From Hyunsoonleella aestuarii (lineage in GTDB: Bacteria; Bacteroidota; Bacteroidia; Flavobacteriales; Flavobacteriaceae), in contig NZ_VAWB01000001.1 of the NCBI RefSeq assembly GCF_006148925.1, positions 1,640,001-1,704,000 of the forward strand: 64,000 bases of DNA. Reading direction: 5' to 3'. Below, one piece after another: positions 34,270 to 44,100 of this stretch. How positions within the stretch are numbered: the first letter of the stretch is position 1; each line of letters opens with the position of its first letter. Below the pieces are notes generated by a model. That model saw only the letters and a list, made by a program, of their open reading frames with translations, had not been told where the DNA came from and did no database searches. The position numbers were made by a program, and so were the translations under genes.

Positions 34270-34605
34270 CTAACCATCTAATTTGTTTACTTTATTCATC
34301 ATCTGAACGCCATGAACCAATGTAGCTCCTCCTTTAATAGCTGCACCCACATGAATAGCTTCCATCATTTCTTCTTTAGTGACACCGCGCTGTAGGGTGT
34401 CTTTAGTGTAGGCATCAATACAATATGGACATTGTTCTGTATGAGCTACCGCTAAAGCAATAAGCGCTTTTTCTCTTGCCGTTAAGGCGCCTTCCTCAAA
34501 TACTTTTCCGTAATATTCAAAGAATTTTTTGCCTAACTCTTCATCCCATTCTGTAATGTTTCCAAATTTTCTAAGATCAGCAGGGTTGTAATATGTTTTT
34601 TGCAT
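34270..34605 (-). CDS. AhpD/CMD-like protein associated with arsenosugar biosynthesis
   Basis: 111 residues. The CMD/AhpD redox motif AHTEQCPYCIDAYTK is at residues 54-68 (Cys59, Cys62, plus Glu57 and His55), the thiol peroxidase proton-relay arrangement. LVHGVQMM closes the helix bundle. Members of this subgroup are named arsenosugar biosynthesis-associated peroxidase-like. It may keep arsenic or ArsS thiols reduced. First gene of the upstream arsenosugar unit, behind the palindrome at 34644-34665. Confidence 0.85.
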   Translation of the reverse strand: MQKTYYNPADLRKFGNITEWDEELGKKFFEYYGKVFEEGALTAREKALIALAVAHTEQCPYCIDAYTKDTLQRGVTKEEMMEAIHVGAAIKGGATLVHGVQMMNKVNKLDG

Positions 34606-34619
34606 GTGTGAATTTTTGC

Positions 34620-34627
34620 TAAAGATA
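34620..34627 (-). promoter_or_regulatory. Near-consensus -7 box for the first arsenosugar unit
   Basis: On the minus strand TATCTTTA, one mismatch from TAnnTTTG, 14 bp before the ATG at 34605. The palindrome at 34644-34665 occupies the position expected for the -33 region, which would allow a bound regulator to block or assist the polymerase. Confidence 0.4.
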
Positions 34628-34643
34628 AAAATCTAATACTTGT

Positions 34644-34665
34644 AGTCGTGAAAATTTTCATGACT
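34644..34665. promoter_or_regulatory. 22-bp palindrome, candidate operator of the arsenosugar operon
   Basis: Arms AGTCGTGAAAA and TTTTCATGACT form an inverted repeat with one mismatch pair and no loop. It lies 79 bp past the end of acs and 39 bp before the first arsenosugar gene. The lack of a loop and of a T-run argues against a terminator; the size and symmetry fit a dimeric DNA-binding protein. No regulator gene is adjacent, so the binding protein is unknown. Confidence 0.5.
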
Positions 34666-34743
34666 TAACAAGATTTTTACTTTTATCTGAAATCATATTT
34701 TAGCCGAAGGTTCTAATTAACTCGATCAATAAGAATTATGGAT

Positions 34744-36672
34744 TTACCAATTAGTAGTTTCATCGTTTTTATGACCATCAATGATACTTTGCACAACTTC
34801 AGGATTTAATAAGGTACTCGTATCTCCTAAATTACTGGTGTCGTTATGTGCAATTTTACGAAGAATACGTCTCATAATTTTTCCAGATCGCGTTTTAGGC
34901 AAGCCTTCAGTAAATTGAATTTTATCCAATTTCGCGATAGGACCAATATGCTCGGTAATAATTTGATTAATCTCTTTCCGTAAATTATTATGTTTTCTGG
35001 TTTCACCAACATCTTTTAGTATTACGTAACCATACAAAGCATTACCCTTAACATCGTGAGGAAAGCCTACAATAGCAGATTCAGCAACCGCTGGATGCTC
35101 GTTGACAGCATCTTCAATTGGCGCAGTTCCTAAATTATGACCTGAGACTATAATAACATCGTCAACACGTCCCGTTATTCGGTAATAACCTACTTCATCT
35201 CTTAATGCTCCATCGCCTGTAAAATATTTGTTTTCGAAAGCAGAAAAGTAAGTGTCTTTATAACGTTGGTGATTACCCCATATGGTTCTTGCCATACTAG
35301 GCCATGGGAATTTTACGCATAATCGACCACTAACTTGATTGCCTTTTATTTCTTCTCCTTGTTCATCCATTAACGCAGGTTGAATACCAATAAAAGGAAG
35401 GGTTGCGTAAGTGGGTTTTGTAGGTGTTACAAAAGGTATTGGAGTAATCATGATGCCGCCTGTTTCGGTCTGCCACCAAGTATCTACAATCGGGCTTTTC
35501 TTTTTGCCAATATTGTCGTTATACCAATGCCACGCCTCTTCGTTAATAGGCTCACCAACAGAGCCTAAAACTTTAAGTGAAGACAAATCGTGTTTTTCAA
35601 CAACTTCTAAACCTTGTTTTGCCAATGCTCTAATAGCGGTTGGTGCTGTATAAAACTGATTGATTTTATGTTTTTCAACAATTTCCCAGAAACGCCCAAA
35701 ATCAGGATAACTAGGCACTCCCTCAAACATAACCGTAGTAGCACCATTAGCTAATGGTCCGTAAACTATATAGCTATGTCCTGTTATCCAGCCAATATCT
35801 GCGGTACACCAATAAATATCGTCTTCTTTATATTGAAACACATTCTTAAAGGTATACGCCGTATAAACCATATATCCTGCAGTGGTATGGACCATGCCTT
35901 TAGGTTTTCCAGTAGACCCAGATGTGTATAAAATAAAAAGAGGGTCTTCAGCATCCATAATTTCTGCTTCACAAATATCTGAACCTTCATCTAGTAAAGG
36001 CTGCAACCAATGGTCACGTCCTTCAACCATATTTATTTCAGATTGAATACGTTTTGCTACCAACACAGAGTTTACATTAGGACAACTATCTAATGCTTCG
36101 TCAACGATTCCTTTTAGATTGATGGTTTTAGCACCGCGATAAGAACCATCGCTAGTAATGACCATTTTGCAATCGCTATCATTTATTCTTGTGGAAAGTG
36201 CCGTAGCTGAAAATCCCGCAAAAACAACTGAATGAATAGCTCCAATACGTGCACATGCCAAAACAGATATTGCCAATTCTGGAATCATCGGTAGGTAAAT
36301 ACAAACCCGATCCCCTTTTTTAATGCCTTGGTTTTTTAACACATTTGCAAATCTATTAACGCGCTTGCTTAGTTGATTGTAAGTGATATGTTCAGAAGGC
36401 TCTTTAGGGTTGTTTGGTTCAAAAAGTATGGCGGTCTTGTTACCACGAGTAGTTAAATGTCTGTCAATACAGTTTTCTGTAATGTTTAATTTTGCACCCT
36501 CGAACCACTTTATTTCTGGTTTAGAGAAATCCCAGCTTAGAATGTTGTTCCATTTATTTTGCCACATAAAATGTTCTTCGGCAATTTCTTCCCAAAAATT
36601 CTCTGGTTCTCGAATGGATTTTCGATAAACTTGGTAGTATTCTTCTAAGTGTTTTATGTGATAGTTGCTCAT
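34744..36672 (-). CDS. acs: Acetate-CoA ligase (acetyl-CoA synthetase)
   Basis: 642 residues of the AMP-forming ligase family. P-loop LFILYTSGSTGKPKGMVHT near residues 248-266, VDTWWQTETGGIMITP near 397-412, YFTGDGALRD near 488-497 and the C-terminal LPKTRSGKIMRRILRKI near 597-613, whose Lys is the acetylation-regulated catalytic Lys. It converts acetate, ATP and CoA to acetyl-CoA. It starts 40 bp after nagX in the same orientation, so acetate released from N-acetylglucosamine could be its substrate in this context. Confidence 0.95.
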   Translation of the reverse strand: MSNYHIKHLEEYYQVYRKSIREPENFWEEIAEEHFMWQNKWNNILSWDFSKPEIKWFEGAKLNITENCIDRHLTTRGNKTAILFEPNNPKEPSEHITYNQLSKRVNRFANVLKNQGIKKGDRVCIYLPMIPELAISVLACARIGAIHSVVFAGFSATALSTRINDSDCKMVITSDGSYRGAKTINLKGIVDEALDSCPNVNSVLVAKRIQSEINMVEGRDHWLQPLLDEGSDICEAEIMDAEDPLFILYTSGSTGKPKGMVHTTAGYMVYTAYTFKNVFQYKEDDIYWCTADIGWITGHSYIVYGPLANGATTVMFEGVPSYPDFGRFWEIVEKHKINQFYTAPTAIRALAKQGLEVVEKHDLSSLKVLGSVGEPINEEAWHWYNDNIGKKKSPIVDTWWQTETGGIMITPIPFVTPTKPTYATLPFIGIQPALMDEQGEEIKGNQVSGRLCVKFPWPSMARTIWGNHQRYKDTYFSAFENKYFTGDGALRDEVGYYRITGRVDDVIIVSGHNLGTAPIEDAVNEHPAVAESAIVGFPHDVKGNALYGYVILKDVGETRKHNNLRKEINQIITEHIGPIAKLDKIQFTEGLPKTRSGKIMRRILRKIAHNDTSNLGDTSTLLNPEVVQSIIDGHKNDETTNW

Positions 36673-36712
36673 GGTGAATTATGATTAATTGTAGGTTGAA
36701 TAATTTCAACGC

Positions 36713-37804
36713 TCAAACTTTGATAAATATATTTTTTTTGAAAAGAATGTATGCTAAAATAACATAAAAAAAGACTACCGATACTGCATATAAAAGGGAC
36801 GACATTTCTAATGATAAAAATGAATTTATAAAAATAGATTTATATAAGTATGAATGAAGATTATAAGATTCGTTCACTTTTATTAAATACATGCATTTAC
36901 TTATCAAAATGGACATGAAATATAAAGTAATAGCATTCATTCCAACATATTTGAAAATTGTACCGAATTGAAGTTTTTTAACGTCAATTAAGTAGAAAAT
37001 AATTCCTAATACTAACGTTGCCCATCCACATGTGACGAGAACAAAACTACTGGTCCAAATAGTTTTATTTATAGGAAACCAAATGCTAAATATATAACCA
37101 GAGATTAGAAAAGCAATTGCAACCATAAAAAGCTTGTAAACATGCTTTAATCCATCTAACAGTTTGCCAATTAAAATCCCAAAAACGCATGAAGAAATAG
37201 CAGGCAATGTGCTCAAAATACCTTCGGGATCATAATCTGGTTGCCACATATGTTTTCCCAAAATATTTAAATCGATATAGTTAGCCCAGTTATTTGGAGC
37301 TCGGCTAAAGGTTGGTGAAATACCATTAGTATTCGGGAATGGGAAAAATCCTAAGAATAACCAATAACCAATTAAGATAAAAAAAGATAGGGCTAAAAGA
37401 GTTTTCCAGCTATAATTTAGATATAAGCTTGCAGAAATTAAAAAGACAATGCCTATACGTTGAAGTACACCTGGAATTCTAAAAGTTTCTAAACTCTCTA
37501 CAAAAGGAAAATATGGTAAAAATAGATTTATAAAAAGCCCTAGTCCAATAAGTTTTAAACTCCGGTTAATTATTTTTTTATAGGTTGTATAAGTCGCTTT
37601 TTTATTTTTATAAGCAAAGTAAATAGAAATGCCTACTATGAATAAAAAGAAAGGAAAAATTATGTCTGTTGGTGTTAATCCATGCCACTTGGCATGACTT
37701 AAAGGGGCATACACATAACCCCAATCTCCAGGTGTATTAACCAGAATCATTGCGATGATTGTGAATCCTCGTAATATATCTACTGATGCAACCCGTTGTT
37801 TCAA
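36713..37804 (-). CDS. nagX: NagX-like membrane protein (DUF5009 / heparan-alpha-glucosaminide N-acetyltransferase type)
   Basis: 363 residues with about 10-11 membrane segments. RVASVDILRGFTIIAMILVNTPGDWGYVYAPLSHAKWHGLTPTDIIFPFFLF at the N-terminus contains the conserved Asp, His and Pro-Asp residues of this acyltransferase-like family; FRIPGVLQRIGIVFL follows near residue 108. Homologues in chitin/GlcNAc loci are called NagX; their molecular role, possibly transmembrane acetyl transfer, is not established. It lies 21 bp after nagP. Confidence 0.85.
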   Translation of the reverse strand: MKQRVASVDILRGFTIIAMILVNTPGDWGYVYAPLSHAKWHGLTPTDIIFPFFLFIVGISIYFAYKNKKATYTTYKKIINRSLKLIGLGLFINLFLPYFPFVESLETFRIPGVLQRIGIVFLISASLYLNYSWKTLLALSFFILIGYWLFLGFFPFPNTNGISPTFSRAPNNWANYIDLNILGKHMWQPDYDPEGILSTLPAISSCVFGILIGKLLDGLKHVYKLFMVAIAFLISGYIFSIWFPINKTIWTSSFVLVTCGWATLVLGIIFYLIDVKKLQFGTIFKYVGMNAITLYFMSILISKCMYLIKVNESYNLHSYLYKSIFINSFLSLEMSSLLYAVSVVFFYVILAYILFKKNIFIKV

Positions 37805-37825
37805 AATATTATTAGTGCTGATTAA

Positions 37826-39139
37826 TTACTTTTTTAAACCAATTTTATGTCCCCAAAAAGCATAGTATAGTATTATGATATAACAAGGTAATAGAATCCA
37901 ATAACCGTTTGATGCTGCTTCAGCTGTAGCTGAAACTTCTTCTATTCCACTTGATATTAGAGCTTCCTTTCTATGATCCACAATGGCACCATATAGTGGA
38001 GGTATAATTGCACCACCAGAAATGGCCATAATCAATAATGCTGATGCTGTTTTCGTAAATTTCCCTAACCCCGTTAAAGCTAAAGGCCATATTGCTGGCC
38101 AGACCAATGCATTGGCTATACCTAAAGCAGCTACAAAAAGTACAGAGGTAAACCCTGATGAAAATACAATACAGAATGAAAGTGCAATTCCTAAGATTGC
38201 GCTAGCTCTTAAAGCTAATGATTGGCTAACGTATTTTGGTATTAAAAAGACACCTAAAGCATAAGTAGCTACCATCGCCATTAATGTAAAGAGAGTGAAA
38301 AACTTGGCTTGTTCAACGGGTATATTAAGAGATATACCATAAGAAATTATGGTGTCTCCTGCAATCACTTCGACACCTACATAAACGAATAAAGCTATAA
38401 CCCCCAACCATAAATGTGGAAATTGAAAAATGCTTGTTTTGGCCGTTTTGCTAGTGGAGGATTCTTCTGATAAATCTGCTTCAACATGAGGTAAAGGGGC
38501 TTTTCTAATTAATAGACCAAGTAAAAACAATACTACTGCCATAACTATATATGGAGTTACAACACTATCCGCCATTGTGTTTAATAAATTAGCTTTTTCA
38601 GATGCATCAACGGTACCTAAAGTTTCTTTCATTTCATCAATACCTGATAGTAAAATAGCTCCAAAAATTACTGAACCTAACCCACCAGCAACCTTATTTG
38701 CTATTCCCATAATTGCGATACGTTTAGCACCACTCTCAATGGGGCCTAAAATAGTGATGTAAGGGTTAGATGCCGTTTGCAGTAAAGTCATTCCGGCTCC
38801 TTGAATAAAAATTCCAGTTAAAAACACCCAATAGGTTCTGGCTTCGGCTGCTGGGATAAAGACTAGTGCACCTAATCCCATTACTATTAACCCTAAAGAC
38901 ATACTTCTTCTATATCCTAATTTATTAATAATGTAAGAGGCTGGTAAGGCCATGACTACAAAAGAAATATATGATGCAGAGGCCACTAAATAGGACTGAG
39001 CATCTGTTAATTCGTTAATAGTTTTCATAAATGGTATAAGAGCTCCATTAATCCAGGTTACGAATCCGAAAATGAAAAACAATCCGGCAATGATTAAAAT
39101 GGGAACTAAAGTGTTATTGTTTTCTTTATTATTAGACAT
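37826..39139 (-). CDS. nagP: Sugar MFS permease, NagP/FucP-like
   Basis: 437 residues with 12 membrane segments. The N-terminal FFIFGFVTWINGALIPFMKTINELT and the loop NKLGYRRSMSLGL (MFS A-motif) match the glucose/galactose-fucose permease group that includes NagP. ASNPYITILGP near residues 127-137 is also characteristic. It should import N-acetylglucosamine by proton symport across the inner membrane. The placement between the LytTR regulator and nagX supports GlcNAc as the substrate. Confidence 0.88.
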   Translation of the reverse strand: MSNNKENNNTLVPILIIAGLFFIFGFVTWINGALIPFMKTINELTDAQSYLVASASYISFVVMALPASYIINKLGYRRSMSLGLIVMGLGALVFIPAAEARTYWVFLTGIFIQGAGMTLLQTASNPYITILGPIESGAKRIAIMGIANKVAGGLGSVIFGAILLSGIDEMKETLGTVDASEKANLLNTMADSVVTPYIVMAVVLFLLGLLIRKAPLPHVEADLSEESSTSKTAKTSIFQFPHLWLGVIALFVYVGVEVIAGDTIISYGISLNIPVEQAKFFTLFTLMAMVATYALGVFLIPKYVSQSLALRASAILGIALSFCIVFSSGFTSVLFVAALGIANALVWPAIWPLALTGLGKFTKTASALLIMAISGGAIIPPLYGAIVDHRKEALISSGIEEVSATAEAASNGYWILLPCYIIILYYAFWGHKIGLKK

Positions 39140-39169
39140 GATTATTTTTGGAATTAATTATGGTTATAG

Positions 39170-39889
39170 TTAGTTTTTGTCGTCATTAATATTAAAAATG
39201 CGTTCTTTGGTTTGCTTAACATAATTTCGGCCAATAGGAATTTTTCTGTTGGATATTTCAACCGTATTTCCATCTAAAGCAATGACCTTATTTATTGAAA
39301 TGGTATATGACCGGTGAATACGCATAAAATTAGATTGAGGCAATTCTTCTGTCATTGCAGATAAAGATTTATGCACGACATAATCACCTAAGTTTGTGAT
39401 AACTTTAATATAGTCTTTAAGACTTTCTATATATAAAATATCATTAAGGTTCACTTTGATGAGCTTTTTGTTTACCTTTAGAAAAATATGAGGTTCTTGT
39501 TGTAAAGAAGCATCAGTAGTGGCACTAGAAACATAAACTTGCTGATATATTTTATTGACTGTTTTTAAAAATCGATTAAACGGAATGGGTTTTACCAAAT
39601 AATCTAAAACATCTAACTCAAAACTCTTAACGGCATACTCTCTATAGGCTGTAGTTATAACAATTAAAGGCTTATAACTAAGATTTTCAATAAACGAAAA
39701 ACCCGTCATCTGCGGCATGTTAATGTCTAAAAAGATGACGTCAATCTTTTCCTGTTCTAATACCCTATATGCTTTTAAAGGGTTGTTGAACGTTTCTACA
39801 ATTTCAATATGATCAAAATTCTTTAAATGATTTTCAATCACAGTAATTGCTAATGGTTCGTCGTCTATAATAAGGCACTTTATCTTCAT
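39170..39889 (-). CDS. LytTR-family response regulator
   Basis: 239 residues: receiver domain (CLIIDDEPLAITVIENHL; phosphoacceptor Asp in VIFLDINMPQMTG near residue 55; Lys in LDYLVKPIPFNRFL) and a C-terminal LytTR DNA-binding domain (NLNDILYIESLKDYIKVITNLGDYVVHKSL...FMRIHRSYTISINKVIAL). The start overlaps the kinase stop by 4 bp, forming a classic LytS/LytR-type pair. It most likely controls the neighbouring SusC/D and nag genes. Confidence 0.92.
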   Translation of the reverse strand: MKIKCLIIDDEPLAITVIENHLKNFDHIEIVETFNNPLKAYRVLEQEKIDVIFLDINMPQMTGFSFIENLSYKPLIVITTAYREYAVKSFELDVLDYLVKPIPFNRFLKTVNKIYQQVYVSSATTDASLQQEPHIFLKVNKKLIKVNLNDILYIESLKDYIKVITNLGDYVVHKSLSAMTEELPQSNFMRIHRSYTISINKVIALDGNTVEISNRKIPIGRNYVKQTKERIFNINDDKN

Positions 39890-40881
39890 GACTGTACCGG
39901 TATTTTTAAAAATAAATTGTAGATATCTCCATCTTTTTTAGATTCTAAAGCATAATTGTTTGAAAACAACAAACTCAATCGTCTTTTTGCGTTTTCATTG
40001 CCAATACCATGTTTAAGAGCTCTAGCTGTGTTTGGGTTAAAATTGTTGCTTAAATTAAATTCTAAATAACCATTTAACAGGTTAAAACTCATCTTTATTT
40101 TCAACTTATCGTTCTCTTTCAATCCATGTTTAAAACAGTTTTCAATAAAAGAAAGTAATAACAAAGGTGGCACATAAACATCTTCTATATTTCCGGTAAT
40201 ATCCATTTCAGATTCTATTCTATCTTTAAATCTAAGTCTTTCAATATCAATAAAGTTATTTATATGGTTAATTTCTTGCAACAAGCTGGCTTTAGAACTT
40301 TTTACTTCATACAAAATATACTGCATCATATCTGATAATTTTATAACTAGCCGCGGCGCATTATCAGATTTTTCAAGAGTTAATGCATACAAATTGTTTA
40401 ATGTGTTAAAAAAAAAGTGTGGTTGAATCTGGGTTCGTAAGAACTTCAATTCTGTACTCATTTGAAGTTTTGCCAAGTCTTCATTCCGTTTCTTTTCAAT
40501 AGACCAATCAATTACCAACTTTATGGCTGTAACAAATCCAATAACATATAGTTCACCTAAAACAACAGCTATAATATGATTTAACTCCATAAATTTAGTT
40601 GGGTCTTCTGCCTCTGGCCATATGTCTTTAGTTACTAAAAGATAGTTAAGTCCAGTTCTAATTAAATACACTAACAAGAGCATGAATGCCAAGGAGAATA
40701 TATATGTTCTGTATTTTTTTCTTAGAATAAATTTAGGAATGAGATAATAGATGTTTATGTATACTATTATTATATGAATAGGGAATTCAACTAAATTAGA
40801 TTTTAAGGAGTACCAATAATCATCAAAATAACTACCCCATCTTACAAAGTTAAATGTAAAGTATCCTAACCAGAATATCAC
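39886..40881 (-). CDS. LytS-like sensor histidine kinase
   Basis: 331 residues from GTG 40881. About four membrane segments (residues 1-130) lead to a His_kinase domain with QIQPHFFFNTLNNLYAL near residues 152-168 (phosphoacceptor His), N-box LLSFIENCFKHGL near 239-251 and GIGNENAKRRLSLLF near 290-304. There is no separate sensor domain, so a membrane or partner-protein signal is likely. The frame stays open for another 21 codons upstream (to a stop at 40945-40947) and encodes SKKINNTIPIRYH, but with no ATG, GTG or TTG, so the GTG is the only standard start. Confidence 0.85.
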   Translation of the reverse strand: MIFWLGYFTFNFVRWGSYFDDYWYSLKSNLVEFPIHIIIVYINIYYLIPKFILRKKYRTYIFSLAFMLLLVYLIRTGLNYLLVTKDIWPEAEDPTKFMELNHIIAVVLGELYVIGFVTAIKLVIDWSIEKKRNEDLAKLQMSTELKFLRTQIQPHFFFNTLNNLYALTLEKSDNAPRLVIKLSDMMQYILYEVKSSKASLLQEINHINNFIDIERLRFKDRIESEMDITGNIEDVYVPPLLLLSFIENCFKHGLKENDKLKIKMSFNLLNGYLEFNLSNNFNPNTARALKHGIGNENAKRRLSLLFSNNYALESKKDGDIYNLFLKIPVQS

Positions 40882-41007
40882 ATGATATCTGATTGGAATG
40901 GTGTTATTTATTTTTTTACTGAATATTGAAATGATTTTTAAAATTTAAGGTTTTTTTTAAATAAAACTTATAAATGCTAGGCAATTTTAGTCATATAATC
41001 ACTAATT

Positions 41008-41029
41008 AACAATTAAATTGATAATTGTT
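41008..41029. promoter_or_regulatory. Inverted repeat in the kinase-susC intergenic region
   Basis: Arms AACAATTA and TAATTGTT, perfect over 8 bp, separated by 6 bp (AATTGA). It sits about 130 bp before susC and about 125 bp before the divergent kinase. It could be a regulator site, but the surrounding DNA is very AT-rich and chance symmetry is possible. The whole 280-bp gap shows no other gene. Confidence 0.3.
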
Positions 41030-41161
41030 TATTTATTGAAAATCGCTTATCGAATTTGGAATGTTGTCTATGTGCAAAACTGTGTCGTTCGTATAAATTT
41101 TTTTAAAAATATTTTCAATCTAAATAGTTTAGCTCAACTTTAAAACTAAATAAACAAAATT

Positions 41162-44100
41162 ATGAAACAAAACTTACGTAGACTTTTCTTGTTTTCTTTC
41201 TTACTATTTCTAGGGAGCTGGACCTTTGCTCAAGAAAAAGAAATTTCAGGAAATGTAACTTCAAAAGAAGATGGTATTCCACTACCTGGGGTGAATGTCA
41301 TTGTGCAAGGGACGACTAACGGGGCCCAAACAGATTTTGACGGAAACTATTCAATCACTGCTAATATTGGTGATGTTTTGGTATTCTCTTACGTCGGAAT
41401 GACAACTGCAGAGGTAACCGTTGCTGATTCTAGCACAATTAATGTACAACTTGAAGAAGATGCTCAACAACTTAAAGAAGTTGTGGTAACAGCATTAGGG
41501 ATTAAAAAGACCAGAAAATCTTTAACATATGCTGCTCAAGACATTAATGCAGATGAATTGAACAAGGCAAAACAAACTAACCCAATTAATAGTTTATCAG
41601 GTAAAGTGTCTGGGGTATCAATAACAAGAAGTTCATCAGGTGTTGGTGGTTCTGTTAAAGTAACCCTGCGTGGTAACTCTTCTATAGGAAACAATCAGCC
41701 GCTTTATGTTGTTGATGGTGTACCATTGTCTAACCCTTCGGCAAGTCAGCCAGGTGATACATTTGGTGATATTAACGGAGGTAACCGTGATGGTGGTGAT
41801 GCTTTATCATTAATAAATCCAGATGACATAGAATCTTTAACTGTGCTTAAAGGTGCTTCGGCATCAGCATTATATGGTAGCGCCGGTTTAAATGGTGTTA
41901 TTTTAATAACTACTAAAAAAGGGCGTTCAGGAAGCTTTAAAGTTGATTTCTCTTCAAACTTAACAGTTGAAAGTGCAGCTTATACCATGGATTTTAGTGA
42001 TGCTACACAAGATAATATTGATGACTTTTTAGATACAGGAGTTACAAACATTAACTCATTATCTATTTCTGGCGGTACAGACACGGCTCAAACCTATTTC
42101 TCTTATAGTAATTCATTTGCTTCTGGTATTTTGCCAACAAATAATTTAAAACAACACACTTTTAATATTAGGGAAACAGCACAATTGTTTAATGATAGGT
42201 TAAATATTAATGCTAGTGTAATGGCATCTACTCAAAGTATTAAAAACAGACCTATCTCAGGATTATACTTCAACCCATTAGTTGGAGCCTATGCTTTTGA
42301 TTCTGGAAGCGAGCGTTTATCTAATTATGCTGATTTTGAATCTTTTGAACCGAATAGAAACATTATGGCTCAAAGATGGTTTAGAGGGACTTCAGATATT
42401 GAGCAAAATCCTTACTGGATTATCAACCGTAATGCTTCCGAAGATACTAACAAAAAATTAGTAGCTTCTTTAAACTTAAACTTTAAAGTTAATGATTGGT
42501 TATCACTACAAACCAGAGGAACTTATGATCAATCTTTATTCAGTTTCGAAAGAAAAATACATGCTACTACAGAGGCTACTTTAGCACCTGCGAATGGTAG
42601 ATATATAGTTTTTGAAAATGATTATACGCAGTTATACGGTGATTTTATTGCAAATATCAACACTAATATAAACGAAACAACATCTGTTACCGCTATATTA
42701 GGAACAAGTACAACGCGTACAACCACAGAAAATTTTAATGCAGATTCTGGAACTAACGGTGGTTTACAATTTGCCAATGTATTTGCTTACCAAAACTTTA
42801 ATGGAAATCCGTCAGTAAACTTTACTCAAAATTCATACGAAACTAGAGTAAACTCTGTTTTTGCAAGTGCAACTATAGGATTTAACGATAAAATATATGT
42901 AGATCTAACAGCAAGAAATGATTGGACTTCCACATTACCAGCTGAAAATAATTCTTTCTTTTACCCATCAGTTGGTGTGACAGGAGTTTTAAGCGAATTA
43001 ATTGAACTACCCGAAAGTGTATCATTCGCAAAGGTTAGAGCTTCTTATGCAGAAGTTGGTAATGGATTTGGTGCAGATTTAATTTCACCTAATAACAGCA
43101 TCATTTTTGGTGGTGGAGGTGTAAATCCAACAGATCCTATTAGGCCATTCCCTGGTTCTACACCAAAACCAGAAAGACAAAAATCTTTTGAAATAGGTAC
43201 AGAATGGAGATTCAACAATAACCGTTTAGGATTTGATATTGGGTATTACAACACTAAAACGGTTGACCAATATTACGCATTCTCTACTTCGGTATCTATT
43301 ATTGGAGCACCTCAAGCAAATTTAAACTCTGGCGAAATACTTAATAAAGGTATTGAGGCTTCGGTATTTGCTATCCCAATTCAGAAAGATGATTTTAAAT
43401 GGACTACAAACGTGAACTTTGCAGCCAATAAGAATGAAATTGTTAGAATCTATAACGGTCAACAATTAGAAGGTTTAATAGAACCTGAATTCTTTACATT
43501 ATCTGGTAAAGGCGTAAATACTTTTGGTTCTTATTTAGTTGAAGGTGGGTCATTTGGAGATATTTATGCTCAAGTTGTAAGAAGAAATGCTGACGGGTTA
43601 CCAATTATTGAGGGTGATGCTGTAATTGCAAATGATGATAACACAGTTGATGGACTTACCAAAGTGGGTAATGCTAATCCAGACTTTACTTTAGGTTGGA
43701 ACAACTCATTCAGAATTAAAAACTTTACAGTAGATTTCTTAATAGACGGGAAATTTGGTGGAGAAACAATGAGTATGACAGAGGCTATTGTTGAAGGTTT
43801 CAGTAATAACTCCGCAAGAGAAACAAATAATGGATCTGTAAATGTTCAAGTTGATGGTTCAGCAACAACAATATCCGCTCAAGAATATTACGGTAAAGTT
43901 GGTGGAAGAAACGGTTTTACTGGAGAGTATATTTACAGTGCAACAAATGTTAGATTAGCAGAATTTGCCTTAGGTTACAACTTTAATCTTGGTGAGGACT
44001 CACTATTCAAAAGTGTAAAAGCTTCTTTAGTAGGGAACAACTTGTTTTTCTTCCATAAAGATGCACCACACGATCCTAACTTGTCATTAAGCACAGGAAA

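Noticed and set aside
34644-34665. The palindrome as the acs terminator
   Set aside because: There is no loop and no T-tract after it on the minus strand.
40882-41161. Possible small gene or RNA in the kinase-susC gap
   Set aside because: Frames are short and interrupted, and no structured RNA with a terminator is visible; treated as a regulatory region.
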